Shown here: positions 1 to 8,161 of the stretch, in pieces | How positions within the stretch are numbered: position 1 is the first letter of the stretch | Layout: every line of letters starts with the position of its first letter | Source: Collinsella sp. TF06-26 | GTDB taxonomy: Bacteria > Actinomycetota > Coriobacteriia > Coriobacteriales > Coriobacteriaceae | Assembly: GCF_002232035.1 (NCBI RefSeq) | Contig: NZ_NKXR01000007.1 | Location: forward strand, 1 to 64,000 | Direction of reading: 5' to 3' | DNA length: 64,000 bases | Made by a program: the position numbers and the translations under genes | Notes under the pieces: model-generated | Databases searched by the model: none | What the model was told of the DNA's origin: nothing | Seen by the model: only the letters and a program-made list of their open reading frames with translations

Positions 1-22
1 CGTGGGTTATACCCTAAGAGCA

Positions 23-45
23 AACCACCCTTTTTAAGGGTGGTT
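23..45. repeat. perfect 10-bp hairpin
   Basis: A 10-bp inverted repeat (AACCACCCTT / AAGGGTGGTT) encloses a TTT loop. There is no long T-run on either side, so it is a weak terminator candidate at best. It may be the tail of a gene lying before the window. Confidence 0.35.
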
Positions 46-100
46 CTGATTTGTGAAGGACGCTTTGGATCCCGCTTTGCAACTGATTCGCCCACGCAAT

Positions 101-335
101 AAGGGGCCGTGGGCAAAAAACGTCAAATATGAGTACTGTCACAAGCCCTGTAGCATTATCTTTTTGCAAAATATGCAGTGTTACGCAACATATGTCCAAG
201 TACTTAGCTGATAAACGCCTGCAATTCCTCCGCCGTAGGACGCCTTGTGTCCAAATCGCCTTCTGATGGCATGAAATCGCTGTTACTAAATTGGTAACAG
301 TACTCATATTTGCTATTTTTTGTCCACGGGCCCTT
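101..335. mobile_element. MITE-like element, copy 1
   Basis: This 235-bp non-coding unit has imperfect inverted ends of about 37 bp. The left end reads AAGGGGCCGTGGGCAAAAAA and continues into AAATATGAGTACTGT; the right end is its near-perfect reverse complement. A related unit lies at 54462-54710. Besides the ends, the two share an internal block near the right end (ATCGCTGTTACTAAA, about 278-292 here). The middles differ, and no transposase or convincing ORF is present. The best reading is a non-autonomous mobile element or a large structured intergenic repeat. Direct target duplications were not clear to me. Confidence 0.6.
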
Positions 336-360
336 GGATGACAGTGTGATTTTATGCCTT

Positions 361-639
361 CGGGGTTCGAATCCCGGCGCATGGGTAGCAAAAAGCCCGC
401 CGCCGCGAGGGCAACGGGCTTCTCAGATTCAGTGGTGCCCCCAGCGGGATGTCCGCGTGCGGCTGGCGCCGCCCGCTTTCGCTGCGTCGCTCCGCTCCTT
501 GCGTGCTGCGCTGGAAAACGCTTACGCGTTTCCTCAGCTCCGCACCCTGTCGGGTTCGAATCCCGGCGTTGGAGAAGAAAAAAGCCCGTCACCACAAGGG
601 TAACGGGCTTTGCATTTCAAATGGTGCCCCCAGCGGGAT
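361..639. repeat. duplicated tRNA-end / terminator segment
   Basis: A segment of about 90 bp occurs at 361-450 and again at 551-639. Each copy has a T-arm-like GGTTCGAATCCCGGCG, then a hairpin of the AAGCCCG...CGGGCTT type, then the 3' end of tRNA-Glu on the minus strand (TGGTGCCCCCAGCGGGAT). In the second copy this end continues into the intact tRNA-Glu. In the first copy it breaks off after 18 bp (433-450) into unrelated GC-rich sequence. The array therefore holds a truncated tRNA-Glu relic and looks like the product of duplication or integration at the tRNA gene. Confidence 0.55.
576..611 (-). terminator. terminator of tRNA-Glu
   Basis: On the minus strand, immediately after tRNA-Glu, an AAGCCCGT / ACGGGCTT stem is followed by a run of six T. 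This is a standard Rho-independent terminator. Confidence 0.7.
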
Positions 640-698
640 TCGAACCCGCGATATCCACCTTGAAAGGGTGGCGTCCTTGGCCGCTAGACGATGGGGAC
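622..698 (-). tRNA. tRNA-Glu (anticodon TTC)
   Basis: The reverse complement folds as a tRNA. The acceptor GTCCCCA pairs with TGGGGGC (one G-T pair), the anticodon stem CCACC/GGTGG carries loop CTTTCAA with anticodon TTC, and the T-arm is CGGGTTCGAATCCCG. The terminal CCA is encoded. A Rho-independent terminator follows at 576-611. A truncated copy of its 3' end lies at 433-450. Confidence 0.95.
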
Positions 699-757
699 AG
701 CGGGGAAGAGTATAGCAGACTTTTTTGCCGGCGCGTATATCGTTGGCAAACTGGAAA

Positions 758-792
758 ACCACCACAAAGGTGCCTGTCCCCTTTGTGGTGGT
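758..792. repeat. REP-like palindrome 1
   Basis: A 13-bp perfect stem (ACCACCACAAAGG and its complement) flanks a 9-nt centre containing CCTGTCC. It belongs to the same family as the palindromes at 8102, 51278 and 52662: the stems end in AAAG(G) and the centre holds GACAG/CTGTC or a relative of it. It lies just past the stop codon of murT-gatD and could also work as a terminator. Confidence 0.5.
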
Positions 793-798
793 GAGGTG

Positions 799-2976
799 CT
801 AGGAGAGGAGCTTCATGGCGGCGTCGTGGGCGGCGTGCTCGTAGGTGTCGTCGAGGGGTTTGAGCGGCAGCAGGGCGGCGGCCTGTGTGTCGCCACGGCG
901 CTCGAGGGCGTGCGCGATGAGCCAGTCGGCGAGTTCGGGGTTCTTGGGCAGCGCCGGGCCATGCAGGTACGTGCCGATGACACCCTTGTAGATGAGACCC
1001 TCAAAGCCATCGTCGCCGTTGTTGCCGGTGCCCGTGACGACGGACGTTCCGAGCGGCGTGGCATCGGCGTCCAAAAGCGTGCGGCCACCGTGGTTCTCGA
1101 ATCCCACAAAGGGCTCGGGTGTCAGGTCGGTCTTGACGGCGACGTTGCCGATCAGGCGGTCGGAGCCGCGTACGGTCTCGGCGGCAATGACGCCCAGGCC
1201 CTCGATGCGATTTTCGCCCATATAGTACGAACGGCCGAGCAGCTGATAGCTGCCGCAGATGGCGAGCAGCGAACCGCCGTCCTCAACATAGGCTGCGACC
1301 TTGTCTTTTTGGGCGAGCAGCTCGTGTGCCACGGCTAGCTGGTCGCGATCGGATCCGCCGCCCATCATGACGATATCGGCATCATGCAGATCGAGCACCT
1401 CGCCCATGCGGACCTCATCCACGCGAACGGGGATGCCGCGCCAGGCGCAGCGGCGCTCGAGGGCGATGACGTTGCCGCCGTCGCCATAGAGGTTGAGGGC
1501 ATCGGGATACAGGTAGACGATGCGCAGCGGGCGCGAGAGCTCGACTGGCGCGATATCGGTGGGGACAGCGCTACCATCGGCGCGCGTTACGGCGTGGGAG
1601 GCGACCGAACTTGCATCGGTGCCTTTGAGCCCGTCGAGTTCTTTGACCAGCGGCGGGAAGGCCGTGTAGTTGGCGACGGCGTAGAAGGTGTCATCGGCGG
1701 CCTCGTCTGCCATGGCGCCAATTGCCTGCGCGACGTCCGAGATAATGGCGGCGTCGATGCCGGCGTACTTGAGGCGCACCTGCATATCGTGTGCACGCGT
1801 GCCGCCGGCAAAGGCGACAAGCCCCGAGGTATCGGCGATGCGCTCGAAGTCGACGTCGTAGATCCACGAGACATCGTGGCCGTCGGCGTCGTTGTCATTG
1901 AGGAAGAAAGCGCAGAGTCTGCCGTCTGCCGTCTTGATGGACTGGATTTGTCGATCGAAGCCTACGGGATTCTTGGCCAGGTTGGCCTCGACGGTGCGGC
2001 CGGCGATATCCCAGCGCCCCATACGACCGCCGGCAGGCACATAGGCATCGAGCGTAGGCTGTAGAAGCGCCGTGTTCACGCCCAACTCGTGTGTGGCAAA
2101 GAAGGCGGCGGCAACGTTATAGACCATGTACAGACCGTTGTAGCGCGTGGCGATGTGCGTTGCGGGTGCGTCGGTATCGGGTCCAAAGACAAGGTCAAAG
2201 CCGTAGCCGTCGCAGCCGAGTTCCACGCCCGTCACGCGACGGACAAGCGCAGGGCGGGCCCAGCCGCACGAGGGGCAATGGTAGGCGCCGAGTTGACCAT
2301 ACTGTACGTAGTCGTACTCCAACGGGGCGTTGCACTGCGAGCAAAAGCGCGAGTCGCTAATGCGGTCGGACTCGGTGCCCGTGGCGCCGTCGATGCCAAA
2401 GGCAATACTCGCGTTGGGAACGCGCGCGGCAATCGAGGCGCACAGCGGGTCGTCGGCGTTGTAGATGAGCGTCGTTGCCGGCGAAAGCTCCAACGCGTGG
2501 GCGATGACCTCCTGGGTGTGATCGATCTCGCCATAGCGATCTAGCTGGTCACGGAACAGGTTGAGCAGCACGAAGTACGTCGGCTTGAGCTTGGGCAGGA
2601 CGCGCACAGTGTAGAGCTCATCGCATTCAAAAACGCCTACGCGCTTGCCACTGCTGGTGTGCTTAAGGCCGCCGCGGGCCTCGAGCAGAGCACCCACCAC
2701 ACCAGGCTCCATATTGTTGCCGGCACGGTTGCACACCACGGTAGCACCGCTGGCAGCAACGGCGTCGGCGATGAGGTTGGAGGTGGTGGTCTTGCCGTTG
2801 GTGCCGGTGATCACCACGCTGCGGTCGACCAGGCTCGCGAGGTCGCTTAGCAGCTCGGGGTCGATCTTCATGGCGATGCGGCCGGGGAGTACGCCGCCCT
2901 GGCGCTTAAGGATGGAGCGCAGCCCCCAGCGGGCGATATCGCTCGAGGCACAGGCGAGAGATGAGCGGAAGTTCAT
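799..2976 (-). CDS. fused lipid II isoglutaminyl synthase (MurT-GatD)
   Basis: This 725-aa protein joins the two subunits of the enzyme that amidates the D-glutamate of lipid II. The N-terminal part is a Mur-ligase-like MurT: the P-loop GTNGKTTTSN lies at 58-67, a four-cysteine ribbon (CSQC 212-215, CPSC 234-237) marks MurT, and the NDNDADGHDVSWIYD block lies near 360-374. From about residue 482 it is a class I glutamine amidotransferase like GatD, with the nucleophile in AICGSYQ (Cys574) and the His in YLHGP (His672). In staphylococci these are two genes, murT and gatD. Here one uninterrupted frame carries both, with a linker around 440-480. It should act at the cytoplasmic membrane in peptidoglycan synthesis, with GatD supplying ammonia to MurT. 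Two helical-repeat genes lie upstream on the same strand. Confidence 0.9.
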   Translation of the reverse strand: MNFRSSLACASSDIARWGLRSILKRQGGVLPGRIAMKIDPELLSDLASLVDRSVVITGTNGKTTTSNLIADAVAASGATVVCNRAGNNMEPGVVGALLEARGGLKHTSSGKRVGVFECDELYTVRVLPKLKPTYFVLLNLFRDQLDRYGEIDHTQEVIAHALELSPATTLIYNADDPLCASIAARVPNASIAFGIDGATGTESDRISDSRFCSQCNAPLEYDYVQYGQLGAYHCPSCGWARPALVRRVTGVELGCDGYGFDLVFGPDTDAPATHIATRYNGLYMVYNVAAAFFATHELGVNTALLQPTLDAYVPAGGRMGRWDIAGRTVEANLAKNPVGFDRQIQSIKTADGRLCAFFLNDNDADGHDVSWIYDVDFERIADTSGLVAFAGGTRAHDMQVRLKYAGIDAAIISDVAQAIGAMADEAADDTFYAVANYTAFPPLVKELDGLKGTDASSVASHAVTRADGSAVPTDIAPVELSRPLRIVYLYPDALNLYGDGGNVIALERRCAWRGIPVRVDEVRMGEVLDLHDADIVMMGGGSDRDQLAVAHELLAQKDKVAAYVEDGGSLLAICGSYQLLGRSYYMGENRIEGLGVIAAETVRGSDRLIGNVAVKTDLTPEPFVGFENHGGRTLLDADATPLGTSVVTGTGNNGDDGFEGLIYKGVIGTYLHGPALPKNPELADWLIAHALERRGDTQAAALLPLKPLDDTYEHAAHDAAMKLLS

Positions 2977-3021
2977 GAAGCCGTTCCTAACGTGAATGAC
3001 ATGGTCGTGGCGTTTGCGCCG

Positions 3022-4065
3022 TTAAAAGCCGTAACGGCGCGCAAATTCCTGGGCAAGCTGCGATACATCTTCGCAGGCGTTGGCCCAGGGGGCAAAGTCG
3101 GGGGTGTCCGAGATGATGCCGTCGGCTTCCCAAACTGCCTGATGCGAAAGGTCCCAGGGGTCGTGCGGTTCGGGCCGGCAGGGAAGGTACGGTGTCTGAT
3201 ACATGGGGTTCAGCAAAAAGAACGCGCCGCCCTCGCAACGGTTAGCGAACTCACGCAGCGCGCGCGTCGCCGGGCGCATCTTGTTTGTTTTGAACAGCAG
3301 AATCGTGCGGGCGAGCAGGTACCAAGGAGAGTTTTCGAGTGCGTCTGCCCCCATCTGTTCCTCGAGCTGGTGGGCTAGGGCAAAAAAGCCGTCCTGGTCT
3401 TCCAGGCGAGCGAGAGCGAGCAACACGGTGCCGGCAGCTCGGGTGGGATAGCCTTCTGCCTTAAGGACGCGGCGGGCGTAGTTGGCAGCAGCGCGGTAGC
3501 GGGCGCTTGCCATGCACAGCTGCGAGATGGCCTCGAGTGTGTGGAGCCACCCGATAAGGGCCGGCTCGCTCACGGTAAGGTCCGCTGCGGTGACACCGTC
3601 GGCCAAAACATTATTGGCCCAGTAGTGTGGGGCCTCCATGTCGAACCCGGGCACGCTTTGCCGCAGGTAATCGGTCGTGGTCGCTTCGAGCTTCATCAGG
3701 TCGCCCAGGCAGGCGTCGACGGGTGTGTCCGCCAAAATGATGGCGAGCAGCTGGGCATCGACCGCCAGCGCATCGACGCGAACGATCTTGAGCAGCTCAT
3801 CGCGCATATCGTCGAACAGGCGGTTGCGCGTCTGCTCAAACTCCTCGTCGCTGCCCATGTCCTCGATGCGATGGAGCTCGTCGAGCAAATGACGATGCAC
3901 GCCGGCATAGGAAAGCAGCGCCTGCGCATGCTCGGTCTGCGCGTACTTTTGAGGGTTAACGCTCACGTCGTTATGGACAAGTTCGCGTGCTGCATCGGTG
4001 AGTTCGGGGTGCGACGCAACGTAGGCGCGCTCCAGGTAGGCGGGGATGTAGACGCTCGGATCCAT
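3022..4065 (-). CDS. helical-repeat (TPR-like) protein of unknown function
   Basis: This is a 347-aa soluble, mostly alpha-helical protein with no signal peptide or membrane segment. The middle and C-terminal parts show repeating helix pairs rich in A, L and Y, such as the stretch around YRAAANYARRVLKAEG, as in TPR-like solenoids. No catalytic motif was recognised. Its ATG overlaps the stop codon of the upstream gene by one base (TAATG), so the two are probably translationally coupled. The murT-gatD gene follows 45 bp downstream. The two proteins look distantly related and may form one complex, which is inference. Confidence 0.7.
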   Translation of the reverse strand: MDPSVYIPAYLERAYVASHPELTDAARELVHNDVSVNPQKYAQTEHAQALLSYAGVHRHLLDELHRIEDMGSDEEFEQTRNRLFDDMRDELLKIVRVDALAVDAQLLAIILADTPVDACLGDLMKLEATTTDYLRQSVPGFDMEAPHYWANNVLADGVTAADLTVSEPALIGWLHTLEAISQLCMASARYRAAANYARRVLKAEGYPTRAAGTVLLALARLEDQDGFFALAHQLEEQMGADALENSPWYLLARTILLFKTNKMRPATRALREFANRCEGGAFFLLNPMYQTPYLPCRPEPHDPWDLSHQAVWEADGIISDTPDFAPWANACEDVSQLAQEFARRYGF

Positions 4066-5138
4066 TAGAGGTCTCCTCCCTTAAACGGCAGGCCCTGCTC
4101 GGCCGCCCGCAGGATGCGCTCGTCGATCTGGGAACGCACGATATCGTTGGTGGCGACCCAGGCGGCGAAGCTGGCGTTGTCGGGGGCGCCCAAGCCCTCC
4201 TGCAGTACCGGCGTCGCCTCGGACAGCGCAAGGACAAGCTCGTCGGTAGAGCCCACACCCACGTTGACGCGGGCATAGACGCCATCGGGAAACTCGGTTT
4301 GGAAGTAGAGTGCCTCGGCCGCGTGCGGGCACGAGCGTGCAAGGATGCGCAAGTAGTGCTCGGCACCCTCGTAGTCCAGCTCGCGCCAGGCTGCGCTCAT
4401 CAGTGCGATGAGCGTCCACGGGTCCAAGTCGCGCTCCGCGTCCTTGGGACGACGACGCAGCGGCGTGTTGGCGAGATAGGGGACGGAGTGGGCAGAGCGA
4501 AAGCGCTTGAGCTCCTCGGCAGGGTATTCGAGCTTCGCCATGGCGAGCATCGCGGTGTGGCGGACGCCGGCCGGATCGTTGGGGGCAAAGTCGAGGCTGC
4601 GGTTTGCAGCTTCGAGCGACATGCGATAGCGTCCGCTAATGAGGGCGCGCGATGCAAGGGCGGCAAGCCAGCGCAGGTAGGGGCGGCGCATAAGGTCGCC
4701 CGCGGCCTCGCGCTCATAGGGGTCCTGCGCCGAGGCGATCTTGAACGCCAGGTCATGCTCGACTTCATCGCGCTTGGATACCAGGTACTGTACGTATTCC
4801 TCGTTGGAGTCGGCGGTGAGGGCCGTCAGCATGCGCTGGGCATCCCAGTTGGTCGGATCGAGCGCGGCGGCCTCGCGAAGCATGTTCTCGGCAGCGGCCT
4901 CTTCCTGCTCGGCTTGGGCATCGTCGGGGATAAAGGGAATGCGGTAGTCGACAGCCTCGACCACCTTGGCAATCAGATGTCCGGCGCGGTCGCGATCATG
5001 CACGATGAGCGGCGCGGGGTTGCGGGTGAATTGTTCCATCAGACGCTCTACGGCGGTGCCATCGGTGAGCGGGATATTGTCGCGGCGCAAGGCCTCAAGA
5101 ACGAGGCGATGGCAATCCTCTTGAATGGGATCGAATGC
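4065..5138 (-). CDS. helical-repeat (TPR-like) protein, first gene of the operon
   Basis: This protein of about 357 aa is predicted to be alpha-helical. An upstream ATG at 5171 is in frame, but an AAAGGAGG site sits directly before the ATG at 5138, so I place the start there. The N-terminal third resembles a cap domain, and the remainder has TPR-like helix pairs (for example around SGRYRMSLEAANRSLDFAP). There are no membrane segments or enzyme motifs. It overlaps the next gene by one base. The function is unknown; ST7-like or regulatory scaffold proteins share this appearance, but I cannot assign a family. Confidence 0.7.
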   Translation of the reverse strand, partial: AFDPIQEDCHRLVLEALRRDNIPLTDGTAVERLMEQFTRNPAPLIVHDRDRAGHLIAKVVEAVDYRIPFIPDDAQAEQEEAAAENMLREAAALDPTNWDAQRMLTALTADSNEEYVQYLVSKRDEVEHDLAFKIASAQDPYEREAAGDLMRRPYLRWLAALASRALISGRYRMSLEAANRSLDFAPNDPAGVRHTAMLAMAKLEYPAEELKRFRSAHSVPYLANTPLRRRPKDAERDLDPWTLIALMSAAWRELDYEGAEHYLRILARSCPHAAEALYFQTEFPDGVYARVNVGVGSTDELVLALSEATPVLQEGLGAPDNASFAAWVATNDIVRSQIDERILRAAEQGLPFKGGDL

Positions 5139-5641
5139 CATGGGGCCTCCTTTGCTGCGGTTAGGGTTCAAATGTCTCTATATAAGGTTCTAGTTTACCC
5201 GCATGTGGCACACCGGGGGTGTCGCACTTGGACTTGCACCTTTGCACCACGAAGACGGATGTCGCACAAATGTCGGCACCTTGGACGACCGAGTGGTATC
5301 ACGGTGCCGCAAACGGTCGATTTTTGGCGGCGAACGGTGCATATTTTGGAGGGGCACAGTCCTGCCCAGGATATGTAGTCAACCTTGATAAAACGTTTGC
5401 CCAGCTTGGGAGTATGAATGCCGCACAAGGGTCTTCAGGGATAGAAAAAACGTTTCATCATTGGCGGCTTTAGGTGAATAACTGACCAACCAGAACGGTA
5501 AAATAGTGTTTGTCTGAGCGTTGAGACGTTTAGACATCGCGCATTGTCATCGCCGGCAACGCGCAAACCGGTCCTAACGGAGCCAATTGGGTGCTCCGTT
5601 ATATACGCAAGTCTAAGAGGGGCTTGTTTAGGAGGCACAGT
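5139..5641. promoter_or_regulatory. intergenic control region before the alcohol dehydrogenase
   Basis: This stretch of about 500 bp between divergent genes has no convincing ORF. A hairpin (AACGGAGC 5576-5583 paired with GCTCCGTT 5593-5600) lies about 40 bp before the dehydrogenase start and could be an attenuator or a regulator site. An AGGAGG ribosome site follows near 5630. I recognised no riboswitch family. Confidence 0.4.
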
Positions 5642-6865
5642 ATGGGACGTTTTACCAATCCTCGCGATCTGTACTTTGGTGAGGGCGCTCGCCACGAGGT
5701 GAAGAACCTCAAGGGCAAGAAGGCCATCATCGTTTCTGGCGGCAGCTCTATGCGCCGCGGCGGGTTCCTGCAGGACGTCGAGAACGACCTTAAGGAAGGC
5801 GGTTTCGAGGTCAAGCTGTTCGAGGGCGTCGAGTCCGACCCGTCCATCGAGACGGTCATGAAGGGCGCCGAGGCCATGCGCGAGTTCGAGCCCGACTGGA
5901 TTATCGCCATCGGTGGCGGCTCGCCCATCGATGCCGCTAAGGCCATGTGGGTCTTCTACGAGTATCCCGAGGAGTCCTTCGATAACATCATCCAGCCGTT
6001 CAGCTTCCCGGAGCTGCGTCAGAAGGCTCATTTCTGCGCCATCTCCTCTACCTCCGGCACCGCTACCGAGGTCACCGCGTTCTCCGTCATTACCGACTAC
6101 GCCAAGGGCATCAAGTACCCGCTGGCCGACTTCAACATCACCCCTGATGTCGCCATCGTCGACCCCGAGCTCACCTACACCATGCCCGCCAAGCTGTGCG
6201 CTCACACCGGCATGGATGCTCTGACCCACTGCATGGAGGCCTACGTTTCCACCTGCGCCTCTATGTTCACCGACGCCAACGCCCTGCACGGCATCCGCGA
6301 GATCGTCGAGTGGCTGCCCAAGTCCTATGCTGGCGACCATGAGGCCCGTCAGCACATGCACGAGGCTCAGTGCATCGCCGGTATCGCCTTCTCCTCGGGC
6401 CTGCTCGGCATCGTTCACTCCATGGCTCACAAGACCGGTGCTGCCTTCGAGAACGGCCACATCATCCACGGTGCCGCTAACGCCATGTACCTGGGCAAGG
6501 TTATCCAGTGGAACTCCAAGGACCCGCGTGCTGCTGAGCGTTACGCTTACGTGGCCAAGGAGATCCTGCACCTTCCCGGCGAGACCAACGAGGAGCTCAT
6601 CGCTGCGCTCGTCCAGAAGATTCGCGACCTCAATGACCAGCTCAACATTCCGCAGTCCATCAAGGATTACGCGAATGGTGGCGTGAAGGTCGACGCCGAG
6701 AACCCGCAGATGGTTTCCGAGGAGGAGTTCCTCGCCAAGCTGCCCGAGATCGCTGCGAACGCCGAGACCGACGCCTGCACGCCCGAGAACCCGCGTGAGA
6801 CCAAGGCTGCCGACTTCGAGAAGATCCTCAAGGCCTGCTACTACGACACCGACATCGATTTCTAA
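5642..6865 (+). CDS. iron-containing alcohol dehydrogenase (butanol dehydrogenase type)
   Basis: This 407-aa group III dehydrogenase interconverts aldehydes or ketones and alcohols with NAD(P)H, usually to dispose of fermentation electrons. The nucleotide loop GGGSPIDAAKA lies at 91-101. The probable metal ligands are Asp192 and His196 (in MDALTHCMEAY), His259 (VHSMAH) and His273. An in-frame ATG at 5591 exists, but AGGAGG lies directly before the ATG at 5642, where family similarity also begins. It stands alone with its own terminator. Codon use is strongly biased to C/G-ending codons, suggesting high expression. The substrate cannot be read from the sequence. Confidence 0.9.
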   Translation: MGRFTNPRDLYFGEGARHEVKNLKGKKAIIVSGGSSMRRGGFLQDVENDLKEGGFEVKLFEGVESDPSIETVMKGAEAMREFEPDWIIAIGGGSPIDAAKAMWVFYEYPEESFDNIIQPFSFPELRQKAHFCAISSTSGTATEVTAFSVITDYAKGIKYPLADFNITPDVAIVDPELTYTMPAKLCAHTGMDALTHCMEAYVSTCASMFTDANALHGIREIVEWLPKSYAGDHEARQHMHEAQCIAGIAFSSGLLGIVHSMAHKTGAAFENGHIIHGAANAMYLGKVIQWNSKDPRAAERYAYVAKEILHLPGETNEELIAALVQKIRDLNDQLNIPQSIKDYANGGVKVDAENPQMVSEEEFLAKLPEIAANAETDACTPENPRETKAADFEKILKACYYDTDIDF

Positions 6866-6887
6866 TCGACTCTTGTTATCGTAACGA

Positions 6888-6930
6888 GGGGCTCCGCACG
6901 TATCCGTACGGAGCCCCTTTCTTTTTTCTT
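6888..6930 (+). terminator. Rho-independent terminator
   Basis: A GGGGCTCCG / CGGAGCCCC stem is followed by a T-rich tract of about 12 bases. It ends the alcohol dehydrogenase transcript. Confidence 0.85.
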
Positions 6931-6948
6931 TTAGAGAATGGGATAGTT

Positions 6949-8049
6949 ATGGCTGCAATTTTCAATAGCCCCAGCAAGTACATCCAGGGTCCGGACGAGC
7001 TCGCCAAGCTCGGCTCCTATGTCGAGCCGCTCGGCGCTAAGGCCCTCGTCATCGTGACGCCTTCGGGCAAGAAGCGCGTCGGTGCCAAGATCGAGGGCGG
7101 TTTTGCCGAGGCTAAGGCCGAGCTGCTGTTTGAGGACTTTAACGGCGAGTGCTCCAAGGGTGAGGTCGATCGCCTGGTCGCGCTCGCTCGCGACAACGGT
7201 TGCGACATCATCGTCGGCGTCGGTGGCGGCAAGATCCTCGACACCGCGAAGGCCGTCGCCTATTACCTGGAGTCCCCGGTTATCATTTGCCCCACCATTG
7301 CTTCGACCGATGCCCCGTGTTCGGCGCTTTCGGTGCTCTACACCGACGATGGCCAGTTCGATAAATATCTCTTCCTTAAGGCAAACCCCAACATTGTCCT
7401 GATGGATACGACGGTTATCGCGGCGAGCCCGGTGCGCCTGACGGTTTCCGGTATGGGCGATGCGCTCGCAACCTACTTTGAGGCCCAGGCGACGCATGAT
7501 GCCGACGGTGGCACCTGCGCTGGCGGCAAGGGCGGCATGGCCGGTCTGGCGCTCGCCAAGCTTTGCTACGAGACGCTTATGGCCGATGGCGTCAAGGCCA
7601 AGGTCGCGCTGGAGAAGGGTGCGCTCACGCCTGCAGTCGAGCATATCATCGAGGCCAATACGCTGCTTTCGGGCATTGGCTTTGAGAGCTCGGGCCTTGC
7701 TGCTGCTCATGCCATCCACAATGGCCTGACGATGCTGCCCGAGTGCCACGGCATGTATCACGGCGAGAAGGTCGCCTTTGGCACCATCGTCCAGCTGGTA
7801 CTCGAGGATGCTCCGACTGAGAAACTCGAGGAAGTCCTGGGCTTCTGCATTGAGCTGGGCCTGCCGGTCACGATGAAGGAGCTTGGCGTTGCCGAGGTTA
7901 CGCGCGAGCAGGCCATGGTCGTTGCCGAGGCCGCTTGCGCGCCCGAGGACACCATGTGCAACATGCCGTTTGAGGTGACGCCCGAGATGGTCGCAAACGC
8001 CATCCTGGGTGCCGACGCGCTGGGCCACTACTATCTCATGGATGAGTAA
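6949..8049 (+). CDS. gldA: glycerol dehydrogenase
   Basis: This 366-aa protein belongs to the GldA branch of the iron/zinc dehydrogenases, which oxidise glycerol to dihydroxyacetone with NAD+. The NAD loop GVGGGK lies at 90-95 and the Zn ligands are Asp171 (GMGDALATYFEA), His254 (AAHAIHNG) and His271 (MYHGEKVAFG). Length and motif spacing match the family. A weak GAGAATGGGA precedes the ATG. A second GldA-like gene follows at 8162, separated by a terminator and a REP-like palindrome, so the two are probably transcribed separately. Confidence 0.9.
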   Translation: MAAIFNSPSKYIQGPDELAKLGSYVEPLGAKALVIVTPSGKKRVGAKIEGGFAEAKAELLFEDFNGECSKGEVDRLVALARDNGCDIIVGVGGGKILDTAKAVAYYLESPVIICPTIASTDAPCSALSVLYTDDGQFDKYLFLKANPNIVLMDTTVIAASPVRLTVSGMGDALATYFEAQATHDADGGTCAGGKGGMAGLALAKLCYETLMADGVKAKVALEKGALTPAVEHIIEANTLLSGIGFESSGLAAAHAIHNGLTMLPECHGMYHGEKVAFGTIVQLVLEDAPTEKLEEVLGFCIELGLPVTMKELGVAEVTREQAMVVAEAACAPEDTMCNMPFEVTPEMVANAILGADALGHYYLMDE

Positions 8050-8063
8050 ATCAAGCTAAGGAA

Positions 8064-8097
8064 GGGGCAAAGCCAACAGATGGCTTTGCCCCTTTTG
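8064..8097 (+). terminator. Rho-independent terminator
   Basis: A perfect 12-bp stem (GGGGCAAAGCCA and its complement) with a 5-nt loop is followed by TTTT. It closes the gldA transcript. Confidence 0.85.
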
Positions 8098-8101
8098 CTA
8101 T

Positions 8102-8130
8102 GGTGCAAAGGGGTCAGGTTACTTTGCACC
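8102..8130. repeat. REP-like palindrome 2
   Basis: A 9-bp stem GGTGCAAAG / CTTTGCACC encloses an 11-nt centre (GGGTCAGGTTA). It resembles the palindromes at 758, 51278 and 52662 in having AAAG stem ends and a CAGG-type centre, but the outer stem differs. It lies between the two gldA-like genes. Confidence 0.45.
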
Positions 8131-8161
8131 AATCGTTGTTTGATGAAGGGCGGATTCTCGT

